From: Mesorhizobium atlanticum
Lineage (GTDB): Bacteria; Pseudomonadota; Alphaproteobacteria; Rhizobiales; Rhizobiaceae
Reading direction: 5' to 3'
DNA: 64,000 bases
Assembly (NCBI RefSeq): GCF_003289965.1
Contig: NZ_QMBQ01000004.1
Coordinates: 558,001 to 622,000 of the forward strand
Below, piece by piece: positions 57,501 to 64,000 of this stretch. The position numbers and the translations under genes were made by a program. Below the pieces are notes generated by a model. It was not told the DNA's origin and ran no database searches. It was given only the letters and a program-made list of their open reading frames with translations. The number at the start of each line of letters is the position of its first letter. Position 1 is the first letter of the stretch.

Positions 57501-57558
57501 TCGCCATCCACGGGCGGAGCAAGGAGCGAGGCGACGCGCGTAGACCCGCGGATGACGA
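57501..57558. repeat. Dispersed repeat related to 48225-48390
   Basis: CATCCACGGGCGGAGCAAGG opens the element and CCCGCGGATGACGAC closes it; CATCCaCGGG pairs with CCCGcGGATG. It lies between the convergent stops of udgX and the glycerate kinase gene. Confidence 0.75.
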
Positions 57559-57576
57559 CCTCTGTGGGGCTCTGCG

Positions 57577-58836
57577 CTACCTAACCAGAATGGCCCTCAA
57601 ATCATTGACGTTCGTGCCCGTTGGCCCCGGGGCGAACAAATCCCCGACAGCATTGAAAGCCGTCCAGGCGTTGTTGCCGGCGAGCATCGCCTTGGCGTCG
57701 ACGCCGGCCGCACGCATGCGCGACACGGTCGAGCCGTCGGCAAAAGCGCCCGCATTGTTCTCGGAACCATCGATGCCGTCGGTATCGGCAGCAAGTGCGT
57801 GAATGCCCTCGACGCCATCGATTCCGATGGCGAAGGCGAGCAGGAATTCGGAATTGCGGCCGCCCTTGCCCTTGGCACGCAGCGTCACGGTCGTCTCGCC
57901 GCCGGACAGGATCAGCACGGGCTTGGCGAAGGGGCGGCTGCGGGTCGCCACTTCGCGCGCGATCGCGGCATGGACACCGCCGACCTCGCGCGCCTCGCCC
58001 TCGATCGCATCCGAGAGGATGACGGCCTCGATGCCTTGCCGCTTCGCCTCGGCGGCGGCGGCTTCGAGCGACACGCCGGCAGAGGCCGTCAGGTGCACCT
58101 CGTTGCCGGCAAAGCGCGGGTCGTCGGGACGCGGCGCGTCTGCGGCTGGCGACTGGATATGTGCCATGACCGAGGCCGGTAGTTTCATGCCATAAGCGGC
58201 GATCGAGGCCAGCGCGTCCGCGCGGCTGCCGGTGTCGGGAACGGTCGGCCCCGAGGCGACCAACGCCGGATTGTCGCCGGGGATATCGGACACGACGAGC
58301 GACACCACGCGCGCCGGGTGCGCCGCGGCGGCAAGACGTCCGCCCTTGATGGTCGAGACATGCTTGCGGATGGTGTTCATTGCCGCGATCGGCGCGCCGG
58401 AGGCAAGCAGCGCCTCGTTGACGGCGATCTCGTCGGCAAGCGTCAGGCCGGGAGCCGGCGACGGCAGCAGGGCCGAGCCGCCGCCGGAAATCAGCGCTAT
58501 GACCAGATCGTCCGAGGTGAGGCCCCGCACCTTCTCCAGCAGCCGGCGCGAGGCTTCCAGGCCCGCTGCGTCCGGCACCGGATGCGCCGCCTCGATGATC
58601 TCAATGCGCTCGCATCTGGCGCCATAGCCGTAGCGCGTGACGACAAGGCCGTCGATGGGACCGTCCCAGACCTTCTCGAAGGCCGCCGCCATCTGCGCCG
58701 AGCCCTTGCCGGCGCCGATGACAATGGTGCGGCCCTTCGGCTTCGCCGGCAAATGATTGCGGATCGTCTTTTCCGGGTCGGCGGCGGCGACGGCGGCGTT
58801 GAAGATCGAGATGAGGAAGCTTTTCGGGTCGGTCAT
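57577..58836 (-). CDS. Glycerate 2-kinase (type II, GckA/TtuD family)
   Basis: A 419-residue kinase. [17 protein letters not shown] (about 39-55), [17 protein letters not shown] and the C-terminal [18 protein letters not shown] [14 protein letters not shown] are family signatures. It phosphorylates glycerate to 2-phosphoglycerate. Start ATG 58836 overlaps the upstream gene's stop (ATGA). In this operon it could take glycerate formed from glyoxylate after purine breakdown (inference). Confidence 0.93.
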   Translation of the reverse strand: MTDPKSFLISIFNAAVAAADPEKTIRNHLPAKPKGRTIVIGAGKGSAQMAAAFEKVWDGPIDGLVVTRYGYGARCERIEIIEAAHPVPDAAGLEASRRLLEKVRGLTSDDLVIALISGGGSALLPSPAPGLTLADEIAVNEALLASGAPIAAMNTIRKHVSTIKGGRLAAAAHPARVVSLVVSDIPGDNPALVASGPTVPDTGSRADALASIAAYGMKLPASVMAHIQSPAADAPRPDDPRFAGNEVHLTASAGVSLEAAAAEAKRQGIEAVILSDAIEGEAREVGGVHAAIAREVATRSRPFAKPVLILSGGETTVTLRAKGKGGRNSEFLLAFAIGIDGVEGIHALAADTDGIDGSENNAGAFADGSTVSRMRAAGVDAKAMLAGNNAWTAFNAVGDLFAPGPTGTNVNDLRAILVR

Positions 58837-59336
58837 TTTTCTTCCGGCGGCAGCGCGAGCCCGCTCGCATCGATGCCAAGATGGGCGCACAGCGCATCGA
58901 CCACAACGCCATGATCCTCGCGCTCCGGCAGGCCCGAAACAGCGATGACGCCGATGACGCCGGCGCCCTTGACCGTGACCGGGAAGCCGCCGCCCGCGAG
59001 CACATAGTCGGCAATATCCAGCCCCTCGCCGACCTTGAAGGTGCGGTCGGGCCGCTGCTGCTCCAGGACAAGACGGTAGGTGCTAATCAAATAGCGCTTC
59101 ACGACATTGATCTTGCGCCGCGCCCAATCGGGATTGGAGGCGTTGGAGCCTGGCATGGCGGCATAGAAGAGCGGCCGGTCGAAGGTTCTGATGTCGACGA
59201 TGATCGGGAGATCTTCCTTCAGCGCCCGGTCCCTGATGGTGGAGCCGATGTTGAAAGCGACGGCCTCATCGAAGGCCGCGAAGACCAACGTGGCTTCCTG
59301 TTTCTTGATCAGAGCGATGTCGTCGGCGGTGGCCAT
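58833..59336 (-). CDS. UPF0303 family protein
   Basis: A 167-residue protein of the UPF0303/YBR137W-like family with a GlcG/HbpS-like heme-degrading-domain fold. Recognisable blocks are [51 protein letters not shown] and [17 protein letters not shown]. Start ATG 59336. It sits 75 bases after guaD and is coupled to the glycerate kinase gene. Function unproven; a role in handling a purine or glyoxylate metabolite is suggested only by context. Confidence 0.88.
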   Translation of the reverse strand: MATADDIALIKKQEATLVFAAFDEAVAFNIGSTIRDRALKEDLPIIVDIRTFDRPLFYAAMPGSNASNPDWARRKINVVKRYLISTYRLVLEQQRPDRTFKVGEGLDIADYVLAGGGFPVTVKGAGVIGVIAVSGLPEREDHGVVVDALCAHLGIDASGLALPPEEK

Positions 59337-59411
59337 GGCGTTCCCCTGTCAGCGTCGACGCACGCTTTGGCCGATGACTGACGCCGGGTCAAGCCAAGAG
59401 CGCCTCAAAGC

Positions 59412-60725
59412 TCATGCCACAATCGCGCTCTTCGCCGGACGGCCCGCCACATAGACCTCGCGCACGGCGCGGTCGTCGCCCAGCGTCTGCAGCAGGAAGA
59501 GTTCCTCGGCCAGCGTTTCGACCGTCTCCATCCTGAGCCGCATCGCCGGCGTGGCGTGAGCATCGAGCACGACGATATCGGCATCGGTGCCCTCCTCCAG
59601 CGTGCCCACCTTGTCGGCCACCGACAGCGCCTCGGCGTTGCCGCGCGTCAGTTGCCAGAAGGACTGGAACGGGTTCAGCTTCTCGCCGTTCAGCGCGATC
59701 ACCTTGTAGCCCTCGTCCATGGTGCGCAACATCGAATAGTTGGTGCCGCCGCCGACATCGGTGGCGGCCGCGATCCGGAGCGGCTTCTCGCGCCGGCGAT
59801 AGCGCTGGTAGTCGAACAGGCCGGATCCGAGGAAAAGATTGGAGGTCGGGCAGAACACCGCGACCGAGCCCGACTGCGACAGCGCATCCGCCTCGCGCTC
59901 CGACAGATGGATGCAGTGGCCGAACAGGCTCTTTTTGCCGAGCAGGCCGTAGTGCTCATAGACGTCGGTGTAGTCGCGCGACCAGGGATAAAGCTCCTGG
60001 GTGAAGGCGATCTCGGCGTGGTTTTCCGACAGGTGCGTCTGCATGTGCAGGCCGGGATGCTCGCGGCAGAGCGCGCCGGCCATCTCCATCTGCTCGGGCG
60101 TCGAGGTGATGGCGAAGCGCGGCGTGATGGCATAGAGCTGGCGGCCCTTGCCGTGCCATTCGGCGATCAGCGCCTTGCTGTCATCGTAGCCCGTCTTCGG
60201 CGTGTCGAGGACGCCCTCCGGCGCGTTGCGGTCCATCATCACCTTGCCGGCGATGTTAAGCATGTTGCGCTCATGCGACTCGGCGAAGAAGGCTTCGGCG
60301 GAAGATTTGTGCACCGAGCAGTAGGCAGCGACCGTCGTCGTGCCGTGGCGCAGCATTTCGTCGAGGAACAGCCGCGCGATGCGGCGGCCATGCTGCGCGT
60401 TCTGGAATTTCGACTCTTCGGGAAACGTGTATTTGTTCAGCCAGTCGAGCAGCTCGGCGCCGTAAGAGGCTATGATCTGCATCTGCGGCACATGCACATG
60501 CGCGTCGAGGAAGCCCGGCAGGATGAGATGCGGGCGATGGTCGATCGTCTCGACACCCGCACCGGCCTTCTTCAGGACATTGGCATAGGAACCGGCGGCA
60601 ATGATCTTGCCGTCGTCGACCAGCAGGGCGCCATCCTCCTCGTAACGCCAGGCGGAATGGTCACCGACCGTTTCGGGCCAACGCAGGAAGGACAGCGTGC
60701 GCCCGCGCAGAAGCTTTGAGGTCAT
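59412..60725 (-). CDS. guaD: Guanine deaminase
   Basis: A 437-residue amidohydrolase converting guanine to xanthine and ammonia. Zinc ligands are HVHVP (after LILPGFLDA), a His in MQTHLSENHAEI, HCIHLSERE and an Asp in AATDVGGGTNYSML. Start ATG 60725. The gene starts two bases after the PuuD stop, so the two are co-expressed. The length is normal. Confidence 0.95.
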   Translation of the reverse strand: MTSKLLRGRTLSFLRWPETVGDHSAWRYEEDGALLVDDGKIIAAGSYANVLKKAGAGVETIDHRPHLILPGFLDAHVHVPQMQIIASYGAELLDWLNKYTFPEESKFQNAQHGRRIARLFLDEMLRHGTTTVAAYCSVHKSSAEAFFAESHERNMLNIAGKVMMDRNAPEGVLDTPKTGYDDSKALIAEWHGKGRQLYAITPRFAITSTPEQMEMAGALCREHPGLHMQTHLSENHAEIAFTQELYPWSRDYTDVYEHYGLLGKKSLFGHCIHLSEREADALSQSGSVAVFCPTSNLFLGSGLFDYQRYRRREKPLRIAAATDVGGGTNYSMLRTMDEGYKVIALNGEKLNPFQSFWQLTRGNAEALSVADKVGTLEEGTDADIVVLDAHATPAMRLRMETVETLAEELFLLQTLGDDRAVREVYVAGRPAKSAIVA

Positions 60726-60727
60726 AT

Positions 60728-61954
60728 TTACTTTCCGGCGCCTTCGAACCAGGCGACCAGAAGGGCGCGTTCCTGGTCGGTTATGTGGCTGACATTGGCG
60801 GGCGGCATGGCATGCGCCCTGCCGGCCTGGATGTAGATCTCGCGTGCGTGCTCGGCGATGCGCTCGTCGGTGTCGAGCAGCACGCCCTTGGGCGCATGGT
60901 AGATGCCTTCGTAGACCGGCTCTTCCGTATGGCACATGGAGCAGCGGCCGAGCACGGTGTCGCGCACGGCCGGGAAATGGGCCGAAGCGATATAGACCTG
61001 GGCGGCGGTGGAGGCGGCCGAGGTCTTCGGCTCGCCGGTCAGCACCTTCGGCACGGTCGACAGCCAAATGATGATCATGAACAGCACGGCGGCGCCCAGC
61101 CAGGTCCAGGTCGGGTTGCCTTTGCGCGCGTGCACCGTGTTGAAATAGTGCCGGATCAGCACGCCGATGATGAAGACCAGCGAGGCGATGACCCAGTTGA
61201 ACTGCGTGCCGAAGGCCAGCGGGTAGTGGTTCGACAGCATCAGGAACAGGACCGGCAAGGTCAGGTAGTTGTTGTGCAGCGAGCGCTGCTTGGCGATCTT
61301 GCCGTATTTCGGATCCGGCTTGCGGCCAGCAATCAGGTCGGCGACGACGATCTTCTGGTTGGGGATGATGACGATGAAGACATTGGCCGACATGATCGTG
61401 GCGGTGATGGCGCCGAGATGCAGGAAGGCGGCGCGGCCGGTGAAGAGATGGGTGAGCCCCCAGGCGATGAACACCAGCACGCCGTAAAGCACCAGCATCA
61501 GCCTGGTATCGCTGTTGCCGAGCGGCGAGCGGCAGAGCAGGTCGTAGACGATCCAGCCGACGCCGATGGTGGCCATCGACAGGAGGATGCCGACCGGCGC
61601 CGAGACGTTAAGCACGTTGGGGTCGATCAGGAAGAGATCGGCGCCGGCATAGTAGACCACGCAGAGCATGGCGAAGCCCGACAGCCAGGTGGCGTAGGAT
61701 TCCCATTTGAACCAGGTGAGATGCTCTGGCATCTCGGCGGGCGCCACCAGATATTTCTGGATGTGGTAGAAGCCGCCGCCATGCACCTGCCACTCTTCGC
61801 CGAAGGCGCCGGCAGGCAGGCCCGGACGCTGGCGCAGGCCGAGGTCCAGCGCGACGAAATAGAAGGACGAGCCGATCCAGGCGATGCCGGTGATGACATG
61901 CAGCCAGCGGACGGCGAAGCTCAGCCAGTCCCAGAAAATCGCGAAATCCATCAT
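60728..61954 (-). CDS. puuD: Urate hydroxylase PuuD (membrane urate oxidase with cytochrome c domain)
   Basis: A 408-residue protein. About eight transmembrane helices (AVRWLHVITGIAWIGSSFYF onward) form the DUF989 part. A C-terminal cytochrome c domain has Cys338-x-x-Cys341-His342 (RCSMCHTEE) and a likely Met ligand in HAMPPANVSHIT. It oxidises urate while passing electrons to the respiratory chain. This is not the glutamine amidotransferase also called PuuD. Start ATG 61954 (or the next codon). Divergent from a LysR gene. Confidence 0.95.
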   Translation of the reverse strand: MMDFAIFWDWLSFAVRWLHVITGIAWIGSSFYFVALDLGLRQRPGLPAGAFGEEWQVHGGGFYHIQKYLVAPAEMPEHLTWFKWESYATWLSGFAMLCVVYYAGADLFLIDPNVLNVSAPVGILLSMATIGVGWIVYDLLCRSPLGNSDTRLMLVLYGVLVFIAWGLTHLFTGRAAFLHLGAITATIMSANVFIVIIPNQKIVVADLIAGRKPDPKYGKIAKQRSLHNNYLTLPVLFLMLSNHYPLAFGTQFNWVIASLVFIIGVLIRHYFNTVHARKGNPTWTWLGAAVLFMIIIWLSTVPKVLTGEPKTSAASTAAQVYIASAHFPAVRDTVLGRCSMCHTEEPVYEGIYHAPKGVLLDTDERIAEHAREIYIQAGRAHAMPPANVSHITDQERALLVAWFEGAGK

Positions 61955-62084
61955 TGAGATCGTCCCTGCCGATAAGAGCGACTTTACGGGCTAGCGCGCA
62001 AACGAAAAGAGGCGAGGTGCGCGATGACTTTCAAAAAAAAATAAAAAATACTAGGGTGCCCACGCAGCCGCATGAGAGCCACGC

Positions 62085-63005
62085 ATGGCCTATCTCGACA
62101 ACATCGCCGTCTTCGTCCGCGTCGTCGAGCTCGGCAATCTGTCAGCGGCGGGGCGCGATATGCGCATTTCTCCCGCGGTCGCCTCCAACCGCATCAAGGA
62201 GCTGGAAAAGCACCTCGGCGTCCGGCTGTTCAATCGCACGACAAGGCAGTTGATGCCGACCGAGCACGGCACGGTGTTCTACACCGGCGCCAAGCAGGTG
62301 CTGGACGCCATCACCGAGGCGGAAGCGGCGGTCGCAGCACTTTCCGGCCAGCCGCGCGGGACCATTCGGGTCACGGCGCCGCTCGGCCTCGGACGGCGGC
62401 TGATTGCCTCGGGGATCCCGGATTTCCACGACAAATATCCCGATATCGAGGTGCGGCTCAGGCTCTCCGACCACAATGTCGATATCATGAAGGAAGGCAT
62501 CGACGTTGCCTTCCGGCTCGGCATCATCGAGGATTCCAGCCTTCGGATGCGCGGCATCATGGAATGCGAACGCGTGCTGGTGGCGGCGCCGAAATATCTG
62601 GAGGCGCGCGGCGAACCCGCCGAGCCGCAGGAACTGATCGGCAGGAAACACGACTGCCTAATGCTGCGCTATGCCGGCGCGCGCGAATATGTCTGGACGC
62701 TGCAGACGCCGGGCGGCCCGCAGAAGTTCGAGGTGCACGGCCCCTACGACACCGACGACGGCGACGTGCTGACCGGTTGGGCGCTGTCGGGGCGCGGCAT
62801 CATCAACAAGCCGCGCTTCGAGGTGGAACCCTTCATCCGCGACCGTCGACTGAAGGTGATCCTTACCCAAACGCCGCCAACGCCGGTGCAATTCGCCGCC
62901 GTCTATCCGCACAAGAAGCTGCAGGATCCGAAAGTGCGGCTTCTGCTCGACTTCATGGCCGAGCGCTGCCAGCGGCTGATCAAGGACATTCTGGCCGGGA
63001 AGTAA
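62085..63005 (+). CDS. LysR family transcriptional regulator
   Basis: The 306-residue protein has an N-terminal winged HTH (VFVRVVELGNLSAAGRDMRI, then SPAVASNRIKELEKHLGVRL) and a LysR substrate domain (GTIRVTAPLGLGRRLIASGI). Start ATG 62085. The 130-base gap to puuD contains a run of A residues (62029-62052), suitable for a divergent promoter and bending. It probably controls the purine operon. Confidence 0.93.
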   Translation: MAYLDNIAVFVRVVELGNLSAAGRDMRISPAVASNRIKELEKHLGVRLFNRTTRQLMPTEHGTVFYTGAKQVLDAITEAEAAVAALSGQPRGTIRVTAPLGLGRRLIASGIPDFHDKYPDIEVRLRLSDHNVDIMKEGIDVAFRLGIIEDSSLRMRGIMECERVLVAAPKYLEARGEPAEPQELIGRKHDCLMLRYAGAREYVWTLQTPGGPQKFEVHGPYDTDDGDVLTGWALSGRGIINKPRFEVEPFIRDRRLKVILTQTPPTPVQFAAVYPHKKLQDPKVRLLLDFMAERCQRLIKDILAGK

Positions 63006-63096
63006 GGGACTGCGGAGGGTGCTGGGAGGCAAGAGAGGCAGTCGCTGGTCCATTCGCCAGCCTTGCCTTGCGCGCCGGCGAACTTAGGTTGGTGCG

Positions 63097-64000
63097 ATGC
63101 ATCTCGCCGTTTCGCTCGATATCGCCGCCCCCAGCGGACAGGCCGTCCTGGACTTCGGCCAAATCAGCGCCTTCGTGCGGAAGGCGGAAGCGGTGGGCGT
63201 TGACATGGTCATCATTTCCGACTCCGCCGATGAGCCGTCGACCAGCCCGTTCGAAGCGACGACGTTGCTGGCCGCGCTGGCGACGGTGACCGACAGGATC
63301 GGCCTTGTGGCCAGCGCCTCGACGCTCGCGCACCAGCCCTACAATCTGGCGCGCCGCTTTGCTTCGCTCGACATCATCAGCCACGGCCGCATCGGTTGGA
63401 ACGCGACGATGCAGCAAAATCCGCGCGAGGCGGCAAATTTCAGCCGGCCGGAAGGTTTCTCCGACGATAACTTTCGCCGCCGCGCAGAAGAGTTCATCGG
63501 CATCGCGCACGGTTTATGGCGTGGCTGGGACGCGGATGCCTTGCTGTTCGACAAGGTGGGCGGTCGATTCCACGATCCCGACAGGATGCATGTCCTCGAC
63601 CATAAGGGCGAGTTCTTCGCAGTGCGCGGACCGCTCAATGTCGCCCGCTCGCCGCAGGACACGCCTGTGCTGGTCATGTCCGGCCTAAACGAGACCGATC
63701 GCGACTTCGCGAGCCGCGTCGCCGACGTCATTCTGATCGAGGAAGAGTCGGCCGAGGCCGCCAATGCTGCGACCGCCGATTTGAGACGCCGGGCGCTTGC
63801 CGCCGACCGCAAACCGGAAGGCGTGAAGGTGCTGCTGACGGTCGCGATTGAATCCGAGCCGCCTATCGACAGGCTTCGAAACCTGCTGGGATCGAGCGGC
63901 TGTGACGGCTTCAATTTTGTTCTGCCGGCTGATGTCGCGGCACTTCAGAATTTCACCGACCGTGTCTTGCCGGAACTCCAGCCCCGCGGCCTCGCCAGCC
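63097..64000 (+). CDS. Luciferase-like FMN-dependent monooxygenase (NtaA/SnaA/DszA family), partial
   Basis: Open from ATG 63097 to the right edge (301 codons visible). It has LLM-class features: EAVGVDMVIISDSADEPS, FEATTLLAALATVTDRIGL, RRFASLDIISHGRIGWNATM and the NtaA/DszA-type WRGWDADALLFDK segment. Members use FMNH2 and oxygen to oxidise chelators, sulfonates, dibenzothiophene sulfone and similar compounds. The C-terminal end is beyond the window. It follows the LysR gene on the same strand. Confidence 0.88.
   Translation, partial: MHLAVSLDIAAPSGQAVLDFGQISAFVRKAEAVGVDMVIISDSADEPSTSPFEATTLLAALATVTDRIGLVASASTLAHQPYNLARRFASLDIISHGRIGWNATMQQNPREAANFSRPEGFSDDNFRRRAEEFIGIAHGLWRGWDADALLFDKVGGRFHDPDRMHVLDHKGEFFAVRGPLNVARSPQDTPVLVMSGLNETDRDFASRVADVILIEEESAEAANAATADLRRRALAADRKPEGVKVLLTVAIESEPPIDRLRNLLGSSGCDGFNFVLPADVAALQNFTDRVLPELQPRGLAS

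Noticed and set aside
62028..62055. A-rich run before the LysR gene as a terminator
   Set aside because: No stem precedes it; it lies between divergent starts and fits promoter DNA better.

Overview
The window is GC-rich, densely coded alphaproteobacterial chromosome. Several things point to the order Rhizobiales and suggest a Mesorhizobium-like genome. AroA is nearly collinear with the class II EPSP synthase of Agrobacterium CP4. The order is tRNA-Ala, FYDLN protein, aroA, cmk, rpsA. A split pntA/pntB set is preceded by an aa3-type oxidase subunit IV gene. A recurring intergenic palindrome with a core like CAATTCCGGACGGAAAACCG occurs at least four times. Genus-level assignment is inference. 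No phage, insertion sequence, CRISPR array or rRNA operon is visible. Both ends cut genes (a MaoC-like dehydratase on the left, a luciferase-like monooxygenase on the right).

Layout. 0-7 kb: lactonase gene with a strong leader hairpin, lipoprotein, tRNA-Ala(GGC), FYDLN protein, then aroA-cmk-rpsA with a rho-independent terminator. 7-17 kb: SDR, then a divergent guanidino/arginine-type locus. Its left arm is a DDAH/arginine-deiminase-fold hydrolase, a TetR regulator, an AruI-like ThDP decarboxylase and a Caps_synth-type glycosyltransferase. Its right arm is a polar amino-acid ABC importer and an Ldh2/DpkA-type reductase. 17-24 kb: NDUFA9-like protein, cytochrome P450, FMN reductase, gyrB, a 25-residue membrane peptide and its partner membrane protein. 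24-29 kb: proton-translocating transhydrogenase (pntB, pntA-2, pntA-1), oxidase subunit IV, an Asp-nucleophile alpha/beta hydrolase and a 49-residue DUF3096 protein. 29-37 kb: FeeM-like N-acyl amino acid synthase, a GGDEF-EAL protein, a 1157-residue indolepyruvate ferredoxin oxidoreductase, a lipoprotein and a CGNR zinc-finger regulator.

37-48 kb: an orphan LivH-like permease, a TRAP transporter (small and large subunits on +, TakP-like binding protein on - beyond an alcohol dehydrogenase), a C26 glutamine amidotransferase, an Inh-like protein, a LacI regulator that appears to start at CTG below a perfect palindrome, a hydroxyacid dehydrogenase and an EamA permease. 48-57 kb: DUF2000/AraC divergent pair, MarR, a CobW/COG0523 GTPase with a His-rich metal loop, a TacA/TacT toxin-antitoxin module with an operator palindrome, a WD40 protein, a class III aminotransferase with a PuuA-like ligase, and UdgX. 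57-64 kb: a purine-breakdown operon (urate hydroxylase PuuD, guanine deaminase, UPF0303 protein, glycerate kinase) divergent from a LysR regulator, then the truncated monooxygenase.

Most of the window is housekeeping plus nutrient-scavenging modules. The loci that look least described are the guanidino-compound locus, the CobW/TacAT/WD40 arrangement, the CTG-started LacI and the leader hairpin of the lactonase gene. All assignments come from reading the sequence and remembered family motifs; no database search was run.
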